Source: Candidatus Fermentibacterota bacterium (GTDB lineage Bacteria; Fermentibacterota; Fermentibacteria; Fermentibacterales; JCC-6). Taken from it: a stretch of 37,420 bases of DNA. Where the stretch lies: the NCBI GenBank assembly GCA_003644925.1, contig QNDS01000003.1, positions 1 through 37,420 of the forward strand. The letters are read 5' to 3'. Made by a program: the position numbers and the translations under genes. A model generated the notes under the pieces. That model had not been told where the DNA came from and did no database searches. It saw only the letters and a list, made by a program, of their open reading frames with translations. This document shows, piece after piece, positions 27,014 through 35,472 of this stretch; position 1 is the stretch's first letter, and the number at the start of each line of letters is the position of its first letter.

Positions 27014-30010
27014 TCACGTAAGCTGTATAGTTCCAATTCTGGCTTTGGTGTTGATCAGGATACGTAGAGGTCTATAGAGATGGATATACCTCAGGTATTT
27101 CGTCTCCTCCATAGCGGTGTGACTCTCAAGGAAATCGTAATCAAGATAATCTTCACCTTTCCTTTTCAGCGTGAAGTAACCGATTCCAAGAGAGGTGATG
27201 TTCTGGAAGAAATGCGTCCCCTGTGAAGGTTCCACATCCATATCCGGAAGGGGAGTTTCCACAATGCAGCCCACTGAAGATATCTGGTTCCATCGGACCG
27301 GTATTCCAAGCCAGCTGTCCGAACTTCCCCATCTCCCGGGACCTATCAGAAGCGACTGACGTCTGAGGTGTCTTATCTTCCGATTCAGCTGCTCGATCTC
27401 ATCTGCTATCTCAGTTGTCTGACTCCTGTCGAACTTTCTGGAAGATACGTAGATTATGTCCCTGATGTCCTCTATGAATCCGTGGCCCAGGACCTGGTGT
27501 GATATGCAGACAGCATTCTCTTCGTCGATGTCTTCCACTTCCGGCAGCACTCCCGCTGTAGATCCCATCGGTCTGATCTGAAGAAAGCCGAATTCATTGG
27601 ATTTTCCCGTTGAAATGTCTTGCAGATTCACAGCGAATTCGATTTCAATATCACTTGAAAATGCAACCTTGCCTACTTTGAGAAGGTGCTTCAGGAGCGG
27701 TGCAAGTGGAAAATACTCACCCTTAAGCACTCCAGCCATTGTGACAAGCTTCGCACCAGGCCTGAAAGTACCGTCAATTATCATGTCATTGTCTGCAGAG
27801 TAAACAGAGCCAACCGGAGCAAGGGTCCCGTCCTCCTGAGCCCTCTGCAGATCAAGGGTCACCAGGTGCATATCCCGGCCGGGATCATCAGCATTCACAC
27901 TGGCATCCCCCGAAAGATCCAGAGCAAGAAATTCACGCTGAGAGTTTCTCAGATACTCATCAGTTGAGGAGAACTGGTACAGTCTACCGGGAGACTCGGG
28001 TGAGAATCTTACACATTTACCTCCGTCTACAACCGTGCCGCCGAGGCCAAGGGCAACCGAAGCGACACCGCATTCCTCACTCATGCCGTCGAGGGGATAG
28101 AAATTGTACGATTTTGCTACTCCGGCAAAGTTCGGATAGAACGAATCTCCATGTTCTCTGGCTACAATCTGCTGTATAACCACTGCCATTTTTTCTTCCT
28201 CAAGACGGTTAGGTGTGGTTTCTATGTATGCAACCGATTCACTGTAATATGTGGATGCATATACCAGTTTGATTGCGCCGAGAAGGTGCGATAAACGAAC
28301 ATCAATATCAGGGCTGTTGTTAGGAAGCATGTAAGTGCTGTAGATACCGGCAAAAGGGTAGGAGGGACTGTCTTCGAGAAGACTGGAGGATCGTACAGCG
28401 AGAGGATATCTGACTTCCTCAAGAAAAGCAAGCAGCATTCCTCTTACATCAGCCGGAATGGATGCGTCCAGAAAGGCCCCGGCAATTGCTCTGTCCCTCT
28501 TAGTACTGGAGCTATTGTCAGAATCATCGCCACTGAAAGCCAGTTCGGTAAGTCCGGGATTCTCCATGAACCGGTCAAAAACCTCTGTAGTCACAACTGC
28601 GGTTGGAGGAACAAAGATATTTACATCGGGGAATTCATCATTGATACTGTAGATGTTCAGAAGAGCATTTATAAAAGCAAGTCCACGTCCCTTCCCACCA
28701 AGAGAGCCTGAACCTATTTTCACAAACTCCGTGTCGTAATCAAACGTCTCACTTGAGAATTCCTCAACCTGGCCTGCCCTGTACCTATCCATCCATTGCT
28801 TCAGGGATGAAAGCAGATAGGAACGAAGATCTCCAGTAGTTTCGAAATCCTCAACTTTCTGAGGCCTCAGGGCGCGGGCAAGGTCGAATTCGGTCCTGGC
28901 CATCAGCCATGTGGAGAAATCATTCCTCTCTGCATGGTAGAACAGGCACTCATCGGACACTTTCTTCAATGCCAGTCTCAATTCTCTGAGATCTCCGGCC
29001 CTGGCCTCTTCATAGCCATCGGGATTTCTGAATACGAAATCACCGAAACCGAGATAATCCCTCATGAACTCCCTCAGATCCGCCAGGAGAGTAGGTGAGT
29101 TTTTGTTAATGAATGCCGCTCCCATTCTGTTGGCTATTTTCCTGTTGATCTCTTCTGCAGACTGGAATAGAATCGGGCATTCCGGGTCGTTCGACAGTAT
29201 CTCTTCCGCAAGCTGGAAACCGGCACGGGGGTATTCAACACCATCTTTCTCGAATCTCACATCAAGTATCATTCCCAGTATATGATCCTTGAAAAGCCTG
29301 TATAGTTCAATAGCTTCCTCGTAATTGCTTGCATGCAGAATCTTGGGTCTCGCCCGCATCCGCATGAGTTTTTGCATCTGGTTCACACCGTCAGTCATTA
29401 ATGCCTGTGTCTGCTGCATAAGCTCGGTATACAGCATGGGGAGATAGGAGGAACAGAATCTTATGGAATCTTCAACCAGAATTATGCATTTGACCCCTGC
29501 AACGCGGGAATCATGCTCGGCATTCATCCTGTCCTCAATGGATTTGATGATGGCGAGGAACAGCCTTGCGTCTCCCTGCCATACAAAAGCCTGCCCGCTG
29601 GATTCCAGCCTGCCCTCATCCATCAGAATTTTGAGGTCACGTCCGGTATACGCAAGAACCACAAATGGAATGCCAGGCGCCGCCTCGGCAACAGCCGCAC
29701 CCAGTTCATCACATTGCATCGAACCTATGCTGAGCATCGAAATAACCAGATCGAAGCTCTCCTGTTCAAGACGCTGCAATGCTTCCTCACCGGTTGATAC
29801 CCGTACGATGCGCGGAGCGTATCTGAGATTGAGGTGAAGGTACTCGGAGAACAGCACTTCGGTGAATTTGCCGTCCTCTTCCAGCGTATATGAATCATAC
29901 AAGCTTGAGACGAGAAGAATGTTCCTGATCCGTCTGGACATCAGCGTGTAGAAAGGTATAGCTTCAGATCCGCGTCTTCCTACTATTTCATCGAGCTTTC
30001 TGTCCCTCAT
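27014..30010 (-). CDS. PEP synthase/PPDK ATP-grasp (PPDK_N) protein with two N-terminal receiver-like domains, lacking phosphohistidine and PEP-binding domains
   Basis: GSGSLGGKGRGLAFINALL, VRSSSLLEDSPSYPFAGIYSTYML, FGFLQIRPMGS; receiver-like LVEDS...GMILDVRF...FINKNSP. Track start at 30058; ATG at 30010 preferred (AAAGGA a few nt upstream). Confidence 0.8.
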   Translation of the reverse strand: MRDRKLDEIVGRRGSEAIPFYTLMSRRIRNILLVSSLYDSYTLEEDGKFTEVLFSEYLHLNLRYAPRIVRVSTGEEALQRLEQESFDLVISMLSIGSMQCDELGAAVAEAAPGIPFVVLAYTGRDLKILMDEGRLESSGQAFVWQGDARLFLAIIKSIEDRMNAEHDSRVAGVKCIILVEDSIRFCSSYLPMLYTELMQQTQALMTDGVNQMQKLMRMRARPKILHASNYEEAIELYRLFKDHILGMILDVRFEKDGVEYPRAGFQLAEEILSNDPECPILFQSAEEINRKIANRMGAAFINKNSPTLLADLREFMRDYLGFGDFVFRNPDGYEEARAGDLRELRLALKKVSDECLFYHAERNDFSTWLMARTEFDLARALRPQKVEDFETTGDLRSYLLSSLKQWMDRYRAGQVEEFSSETFDYDTEFVKIGSGSLGGKGRGLAFINALLNIYSINDEFPDVNIFVPPTAVVTTEVFDRFMENPGLTELAFSGDDSDNSSSTKRDRAIAGAFLDASIPADVRGMLLAFLEEVRYPLAVRSSSLLEDSPSYPFAGIYSTYMLPNNSPDIDVRLSHLLGAIKLVYASTYYSESVAYIETTPNRLEEEKMAVVIQQIVAREHGDSFYPNFAGVAKSYNFYPLDGMSEECGVASVALGLGGTVVDGGKCVRFSPESPGRLYQFSSTDEYLRNSQREFLALDLSGDASVNADDPGRDMHLVTLDLQRAQEDGTLAPVGSVYSADNDMIIDGTFRPGAKLVTMAGVLKGEYFPLAPLLKHLLKVGKVAFSSDIEIEFAVNLQDISTGKSNEFGFLQIRPMGSTAGVLPEVEDIDEENAVCISHQVLGHGFIEDIRDIIYVSSRKFDRSQTTEIADEIEQLNRKIRHLRRQSLLIGPGRWGSSDSWLGIPVRWNQISSVGCIVETPLPDMDVEPSQGTHFFQNITSLGIGYFTLKRKGEDYLDYDFLESHTAMEETKYLRYIHLYRPLRILINTKARIGTIQLT

Positions 30011-30060
30011 CGGCTTTCCTTTGATCTGAGCAAGACAGCATGCAGGTATTTCCGGCATTG

Positions 30061-30099
30061 GGGACGGAGGTAATTAGAATATTCAATTACCTCCGTCCC
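30061..30099. repeat. REP-like hairpin copy 3 (solo)
   Basis: GGGACGGAGGTAATT (30061-30075) / AATTACCTCCGTCCC (30085-30099), loop AGAATATTC; arms identical to the RAYT-flanking hairpins. Confidence 0.95.
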
Positions 30100-30189
30100 T
30101 TTTCAGGAATATACCCACAATATCCTGATACAGGCACAACATCCACTCGATAATCCTGATCTGGACACACCAAAATCCATAGGTATATT

Positions 30190-30216
30190 ACCAATAATTA
30201 TTGGTGTTGCACCAAT
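30190..30216. promoter_or_regulatory. Palindromic operator candidate upstream of AbrB-like gene
   Basis: 16-bp perfect palindrome ACCAATAATTATTGGT (30190-30205) sharing an arm with inverted repeat ATTGGTG-TTG-CACCAAT (30200-30216). Confidence 0.65.
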
Positions 30217-30236
30217 GTATCATAGACGGAGGAGAA

Positions 30237-30449
30237 ATGCAGATCGATCTTGATAACGTTGCGTATATCGGAGAAACGTCGGTAACAATCCGGAAAAGCA
30301 GGCGCCGGATCACAATACCAAAGGAGATCGTTGAAAAACTGCGTATTTCCGACGGTGACAGAATTCGCTGGGTTCTCTTCAATGATGAAAGATTATGCAT
30401 CTCGAAAGTAAAACCATCCTCTGCGTCGGATAAGCTGGGACATGGATAG
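30237..30449 (+). CDS. AbrB/MazE (SpoVT-AbrB) family DNA-binding protein
   Basis: Start at ATG 30237 with GGAGG upstream (track ORF begins 30201): MQIDLDNVAYIGETSVTIRKSRRRITIPKEIVEKLRISDGDRIRWVLFNDERLCISK. Confidence 0.82.
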   Translation: MQIDLDNVAYIGETSVTIRKSRRRITIPKEIVEKLRISDGDRIRWVLFNDERLCISKVKPSSASDKLGHG

Positions 30450-30457
30450 CCTGAATA

Positions 30458-31276
30458 ATGGATCCTGTTCTATCATTCCTGATATTGTTCATTATCGCCT
30501 TCACCAGTGAGTTCGTGGACTCTTCCCTGGGTATGGGTTACGGAACAACACTGACACCGATTCTGATAATAATGGGATACAACCCGCTTGTGGTCGTACC
30601 CGCAATACTCACTTCAGAACTCATTACCGGAAGCCTTGCCGCCTTTATGCATCACCGTGCCGGGAACGTACATTTTGATTTCAGGAACGATCCCGATCAC
30701 AAACTTATTAAGAAAATGAAATTACTCGGTTACATTCCCAGATCCAATGCCTCGAAAATTGCTCTTGTTCTTGCTGTATGCAGCCTTGCAGGCGCAGTCA
30801 TTGCTGTTTTCGTGGCCATTAATATTCCAAGGACATACCTTAAGGTGTTCATCGGCGTGATGGTCCTTTCAATGGGCATTTTAATCCTGCTGAAAAGAAA
30901 TTCAAGACCGCGATTTTCATGGAAAAAAATCGTAGGACTCGGAGTTCTGGCAGCCTTCAACAAGGGATTGTCCGGGGGTGGTTATGGCCCTCTGGTTACT
31001 TCAGGGCAGATCCTTTCGGGAGTTGACACGAAGAGTTCAGTTGCGATTACATCACTGGCCGAAGGCTTCACCTGCCTTGTGGGAGTATGCACTTTCCTTC
31101 TGCTTGGAACGGAATTTGACTGGACAATTACACTCGCCCTTCTTGCAGGAGCTGTAGCTTCTGTTCCGCTTTCAACCAGGGTTGTTAAGAAACTGAAAGT
31201 AAAGAATTTCACACTCATCGTTGGAACAGCCACGGTTATACTGGGGATATTTACTTTGTATAAGGTTGTTTTCTAG
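30458..31276 (+). CDS. TauE/SafE family sulfite exporter-like membrane protein
   Basis: 272 aa; FTSEFVDSSLGMGYGTTLTPILIIMGY, FNKGLSGGGYGPLVTSGQIL; multiple TM segments. Confidence 0.93.
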   Translation: MDPVLSFLILFIIAFTSEFVDSSLGMGYGTTLTPILIIMGYNPLVVVPAILTSELITGSLAAFMHHRAGNVHFDFRNDPDHKLIKKMKLLGYIPRSNASKIALVLAVCSLAGAVIAVFVAINIPRTYLKVFIGVMVLSMGILILLKRNSRPRFSWKKIVGLGVLAAFNKGLSGGGYGPLVTSGQILSGVDTKSSVAITSLAEGFTCLVGVCTFLLLGTEFDWTITLALLAGAVASVPLSTRVVKKLKVKNFTLIVGTATVILGIFTLYKVVF

Positions 31277-31304
31277 AAAAGCGGATTCAGCCCGCAGACG
31301 TTGA

Positions 31305-32717
31305 TTATTCCCTTCGAAGAAGCGAAGACAGGAATGCTCTGATGTCATGAAACAGGCCCATGAAACCCCTGAGTTTATAGTGCTTTTTAAGAAGAGACGG
31401 AATCCGGGAGAAGGGCTTTTTCAGAAGAAAATTCCTGCCGATGGTGCCCTGTGCCCAGTCTCTGAGATTTATCAGTTCCCTGTCGGTGAAATCTGTCAAA
31501 TTCACAAGAAGGCTATCAGCACTGTTCATTTTTGTCAGGAATTTCTCTACGTCCGGAATTCTACCCTGTTCAATGGCCATATTATAGATAGCGGTTCCCG
31601 GGTATGGAGTTACAAACAACATTGGAGCGGTAATGTCAGCCTGTCTGCAGAACTCCACGGTCCTGGCCACAGAGTCGCGCGTCTCTCCGAACATTCCAAT
31701 TATGAAACTCCCGTCAGCGTGGATCCCAACTGACTCCGTCAGTTTGATGGCATCGAGACACTGCTGTGCTGTAACTCCCCTTTTCATCCTTTTGAGCATA
31801 TCATCGCAGCCGGATTCGATCCCGTATGAGATCCAGTCGCATCCTGCATCTTTCATCGAACGCAGCATCTCTCTGTCAACGGTATTCACTCTGCCCAGAC
31901 AGGACCACCTCAGGTCCGGCAGTTCTTCCTTCATGAGGTCACATATCTTCATCACGAAATCTCTGTCGCTTGTGAAAAGGTCATCTGGAAAACCGGAGTA
32001 TCTGATATCGTAACGGTTAACCAGTTCCTTCAACTCCGCGACAATTGATTCGGGAGACCTTCTTCTTACATTCCGTCCATAGATTCTGTAACAGTACACA
32101 CAGTTAAATGGACAGCCCCTGCTGGCAAGCACCTCCATATGACGCACTTTATTCTGGCGGTGATCCAGACTTGATACGTAGTTCTCCACAGGAAAGAGAT
32201 CCCAGGCCGGCCAGGGAATTGAATCCAGATTCTGAATCATATCCCGCGGCGGCGATGTCTTCATGGAGCCCTCATCATCAAGCCACGCGATCCCCAGAAC
32301 GGAATGCCAGTCAGAGCCCTCTTCCAGCGATTTCATTAATTCAACAGATGTGATCTCACCCTCCCCCAGAACCACACAGTCCAATCCGCAGGACTTCAGG
32401 TAAATCCCGGGAACGGTTGTGGCGCCGCTGTTACCCGCCAGCATGAAAACCCCAGGAAGCTCTTGACGTAATCTGTCTGCAAGCTGCTTCACGAATCGGA
32501 ATCTTGTTACCATTCCACCAAAGGCTACTACGCGGGGTGACGAATCCAGAACACGCTTAACAGCTTCTGATACCGAGAAGTTATCACCCTCCATATCGAC
32601 AACTGTTACTTCATGTCCCGCTTCAAGAAGACAAGCTGCTACATACGCCAGACCAAACGGGAAATAACGGGAATGATCTCCCTCGCCGAAACTGGGATAA
32701 ACAAGTGTGATCTTCAT
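31305..32717 (-). CDS. B12-binding radical SAM protein
   Basis: 470 aa; N-terminal B12-binding-like fold (FPFGLAYVAACLLEAGHEVTVVDME), radical SAM CPFNCVYC. Confidence 0.93.
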   Translation of the reverse strand: MKITLVYPSFGEGDHSRYFPFGLAYVAACLLEAGHEVTVVDMEGDNFSVSEAVKRVLDSSPRVVAFGGMVTRFRFVKQLADRLRQELPGVFMLAGNSGATTVPGIYLKSCGLDCVVLGEGEITSVELMKSLEEGSDWHSVLGIAWLDDEGSMKTSPPRDMIQNLDSIPWPAWDLFPVENYVSSLDHRQNKVRHMEVLASRGCPFNCVYCYRIYGRNVRRRSPESIVAELKELVNRYDIRYSGFPDDLFTSDRDFVMKICDLMKEELPDLRWSCLGRVNTVDREMLRSMKDAGCDWISYGIESGCDDMLKRMKRGVTAQQCLDAIKLTESVGIHADGSFIIGMFGETRDSVARTVEFCRQADITAPMLFVTPYPGTAIYNMAIEQGRIPDVEKFLTKMNSADSLLVNLTDFTDRELINLRDWAQGTIGRNFLLKKPFSRIPSLLKKHYKLRGFMGLFHDIRAFLSSLLRRE

Positions 32718-32846
32718 TTTTGGTTAATCTCCCCCCCGCAAGATCTGTCTGGCAATAATCGCATATTACGCGATGAAGGTCAAAGCCTGTTATATGCTGT
32801 TATCTGCGTCCGGGGAAATGCTGCAGGTGTTTGGGCCTGCGAATAC

Positions 32847-33314
32847 TCAGCTGATGGAAGCTACTGGAATACGGGTGAGGGACTCTGAAGTGCAACCAGT
32901 ATAGAACCCTTCCTGGAAAGGAATCGGCGCATGGTTTGAAATGCTGCCCCATTGTGTTATCCGGCGAACGCAGTCATCCCGGAAGCCTGACAATCCGTTA
33001 TAGGCCAGACGGATGCGCTGAAGATCTTTTCCGCTGCAGCGGCCTGTTTCAAGACACAAGTCAATCATACAGAACAGTTCCTCTGCGATGAGTGATACCG
33101 AATAGCCTGCACTGTCGAGAAGAAGCTCCAGATCGGTTTCTTCCCATAATCCTGATACTTCCCGGAGTTTATCCGGAATAACGTGCCGCCTGTAATATGC
33201 AAGGCATTCAAATGGGGAATCGAACATTTCATCCGTGTATTCATTGTACCGGCTGTTCTCAAGAGTATCAGACCCTGCAAAGGAATGATGCCTTACGAAG
33301 AAACTTTTTTTCAT
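32847..33314 (-). CDS. Hypothetical protein
   Basis: 155 aa; strong SD (AAGGAGG) before ATG at 33314; no family recognised. Confidence 0.6.
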   Translation of the reverse strand: MKKSFFVRHHSFAGSDTLENSRYNEYTDEMFDSPFECLAYYRRHVIPDKLREVSGLWEETDLELLLDSAGYSVSLIAEELFCMIDLCLETGRCSGKDLQRIRLAYNGLSGFRDDCVRRITQWGSISNHAPIPFQEGFYTGCTSESLTRIPVASIS

Positions 33315-33349
33315 GCTGCCTCCTTCTCAATTATTCCTATAGGTAAACA

Positions 33350-33361
33350 TATGTATACATA
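33350..33361. promoter_or_regulatory. 12-bp palindrome in divergent intergenic region
   Basis: TATGTATACATA, perfect palindrome between 32847-33314 (-) and 33499-33747 (+). Confidence 0.35.
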
Positions 33362-33403
33362 GCGAGATGTCAAGCAGACATTCGGAATACTTATCGGAGT
33401 GCC

Positions 33404-33432
33404 TTGACATTTACATTGATTCGCTGTTAATT
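33404..33432 (+). promoter_or_regulatory. Sigma70-like promoter for 33499-33747
   Basis: TTGACA (33404-33409), 17-nt spacer, TTAATT (33427-33432). Confidence 0.45.
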
Positions 33433-33498
33433 ATTCACAGGCAATTGTTAAGCAGCGATCAATATCACTTCTGCTGCAAAACGAATGGAGGTATTTCT

Positions 33499-33747
33499 AT
33501 GAAATTCCTGGTAACAATGCCGAAGCTCTCGCCAGATGAGATAGACAGATCCTGAGCAAAGGTCATTGAAGCTTCCGGTGGAAGCGGAATGGCCATGGAC
33601 CGGGCATATACGAACCGGGATGAAGGATTTGTCTGCTGCTGCTGGAACGCTCCCTCCCTCGACAGTCTTAAAGGACTTTTTGAAAAAGCCGATGCTCCCT
33701 TCGATAAGATGGAGCCGGTTACGGAGCACTTAGCAGCTGCATGGTGA
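33499..33747 (+). CDS. Candidate selenoprotein, DUF4242-like small protein with in-frame TGA at codon 19
   Basis: SD GGAGGT then MKFLVTMPKLSPDEIDRS-[TGA]-AKVIEASGGSGMAMDRAYTNRDEGFVCCCWNAPSLDSLKGLFEKADAPFDKMEPVTEHLAAAW*. TGA at 33553-33555; frame continues with family-like sequence to TGA at 33745-33747. Alternative: pseudogene. Confidence 0.6.
33561..33594 (+). promoter_or_regulatory. Bacterial SECIS-like hairpin
   Basis: GGTCATT/AATGGCC (7 bp, one G-U), internal loop GAA/GG, GCTTCC/GGAAGC (6 bp), apical loop GGT; starts 5 nt after the TGA, apical loop 21 nt after it. Confidence 0.55.
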
Positions 33748-33763
33748 TTGCTGTCCTTCATGA

Positions 33764-33792
33764 TAGAGCCCGTCTTCAACAGGCGGGCTCTA
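33764..33792. terminator. Putative bidirectional terminator between convergent genes
   Basis: TAGAGCCCG ... CGGGCTCTA inverted repeat between the 33747 (+) and 33790 (-) stops; weak T tract. Confidence 0.5.
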
Positions 33793-34533
33793 TTCCCATA
33801 TGAAGTATTTTGCGGCAAAAGCGAAACCTGCTACCGTGACGCCGCACAGGACTAATATCTGAACGGGATACTCCCACAGATGCCCGCCGAGCCATAGCCC
33901 CTGCAGCAGCTCAATCACATGAGTAAGGGGAAGAATCTGTGAGAAGGATTTCAGGAAAGATGGGAGCATTTCCCTTGGAAGGGCAGCTCCGGAAAGAAAC
34001 AGCATTGGAAAATACATGACATTGGAAATTATCATAGCGCTTCGGGCAGTGGGGGCCAGGCTGGCCGGAATGAATCCCAATGCGGAAATAGAGAGAGTGG
34101 ACAGAACAAATGCAAAAAATACTTCGGGAATATTGCCGTAAAAACGCATTCCAAAAACAATCACTCCAGCCGCAAGGAGAAGGAGCATCCCCAAAACCGT
34201 AATTATGAATAGTGAAGATAACTCCGCTGTGAGAACCAGAAGGGGAGAAATCGGAGCAGATTTGAACCTCCTTAAAATTCCCTTCTCCCTGTAGGCTGCG
34301 ATGCTTGTTGTAAGACCCGAGATTCCGGTGGTTAAGATCACTATCCCTATGAAAGCGGGAACGGCGAAATCTATGTATCCGAAATTTTCACCCGGAAATG
34401 GGTCATTACCCCAGATACTTCCGAACAGCATCATAAGCAGCAGCGGGAATATCAGTGTAAAGAAGAAGCCTGATGGTTCCCTCAGGTAAAGGACAAACTC
34501 CATTCGTGTCAGGTTGAAATACCGCTTAAACAT
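33790..34533 (-). CDS. ABC-2 type transporter permease
   Basis: 247 aa; TRMEFVLYLREPSGFFFTLIFPLLLMMLFG..., six-TM pattern, PMLFLSGAALPREMLP. Confidence 0.92.
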   Translation of the reverse strand: MFKRYFNLTRMEFVLYLREPSGFFFTLIFPLLLMMLFGSIWGNDPFPGENFGYIDFAVPAFIGIVILTTGISGLTTSIAAYREKGILRRFKSAPISPLLVLTAELSSLFIITVLGMLLLLAAGVIVFGMRFYGNIPEVFFAFVLSTLSISALGFIPASLAPTARSAMIISNVMYFPMLFLSGAALPREMLPSFLKSFSQILPLTHVIELLQGLWLGGHLWEYPVQILVLCGVTVAGFAFAAKYFIWE

Positions 34534-34534
34534 A

Positions 34535-35452
34535 TCAGTCGTTTATCTCTTTTCCGGTCAGTTTCAGGAAAACATCCTCCAGAGTGGATTTCTCTGTATG
34601 AAAGTCCCCCAGTTCAATCTCTCTGTTTACAAGCAGCTTCACGATTTCAACTACTGCCGAACTGTCCTGTACATGTGCTATGGTTTTTCCACCATCCCTG
34701 AAGACCTTAACCACTCCGGTTATCGATTCCAACTCACTCTCATTAAAGCTTTCGGGAATTCCCATGATAACACTGAGGGCGGCGGCATGGGACCTGATAA
34801 GTGATTCGGGAGTATCCATGGCTACGATCTTCCCATTATCGATTATGGCGACCCGGTCACAGAGCTTCTCAGCCTCATCCATATAATGAGTGGAGAGGAA
34901 AACGGTTTTGCCGTCGTCCCTCAACCCTCTGACAAGATCCCACATCGAACGTCTTGAGCGGGGATCAAGACCGCTCGTCAGTTCATCAAAAAATACTATT
35001 TCAGGATCACCGACAAGGGACAGCGCTACGAAGAGCCTTTTCTTCTGCCCCCCTGACAGGGCTGAGAAATGCGACTCCTTCTTATCCGACAATCCCAATC
35101 TTGCGAGGATCCCGGAAGTATCAGCAGGATTCCCGTAAAAGCACGAGAAAAGATCAATTGCTTCCCATACTTTCATTCTATCGGGAAGTTCGGATTCCTG
35201 CTGCTGGATGCCTACCTTTTCCAGGAGAGCCTTTCGCTGCCTTAGGGGATCAAAGCCCAATACGCTGATGAATCCCGAATCGGGTTTGCGCATGCTTACG
35301 ATGCAGTCCATGGTTGTGGTTTTACCAGCGCCATTGGGTCCTACAATGCCGAAGATCTCCCCCCTCGATACGCAAAGGGAGATGCCATCGACGGCATGCA
35401 CCTCGCCATAGCATTTTTTCAGATCTTCGACACGAACAACTACTTCAGGCAG
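34535..35452 (-). CDS. ABC transporter ATP-binding protein (start uncertain; homology extends upstream of GTG 35401)
   Basis: Walker A GIVGPNGAGKTTT, LSGGQKKRL, EIVFFDELTSGLD. In-frame upstream residues LPEVVVRVEDLKKCYGEVHAVDGIS continue the ABC fold. Confidence 0.92.
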   Translation of the reverse strand: MPEVVVRVEDLKKCYGEVHAVDGISLCVSRGEIFGIVGPNGAGKTTTMDCIVSMRKPDSGFISVLGFDPLRQRKALLEKVGIQQQESELPDRMKVWEAIDLFSCFYGNPADTSGILARLGLSDKKESHFSALSGGQKKRLFVALSLVGDPEIVFFDELTSGLDPRSRRSMWDLVRGLRDDGKTVFLSTHYMDEAEKLCDRVAIIDNGKIVAMDTPESLIRSHAAALSVIMGIPESFNESELESITGVVKVFRDGGKTIAHVQDSSAVVEIVKLLVNREIELGDFHTEKSTLEDVFLKLTGKEIND

Positions 35453-35472
35453 GATGACCTCAATTCTCCTGT

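Noticed and set aside
26990-27015. Possible terminator near GACC...GGGGTCTTTTT
   Set aside because: Only a 4-bp stem could be drawn; insufficient compared with the clear gdhA terminator.
32613-32888. 91-aa plus-strand ORF spanning the radical SAM start and adjacent intergenic DNA
   Set aside because: Overlaps the radical SAM start antisense, no SD, no family recognised.
33553-33555. TGA read as Trp/Gly through a genome-wide alternative code
   Set aside because: TGA is used as a normal stop at LarA, the FG-GAP protein and the end of the same gene, so global recoding is unlikely.
33448-33818. Antisense ORFs (33448-33729 and 33465-33818, minus) over the candidate selenoprotein
   Set aside because: No SD or recognisable family; the sense frame has SD, promoter-like sequence and family-like residues, so these are shadow ORFs.
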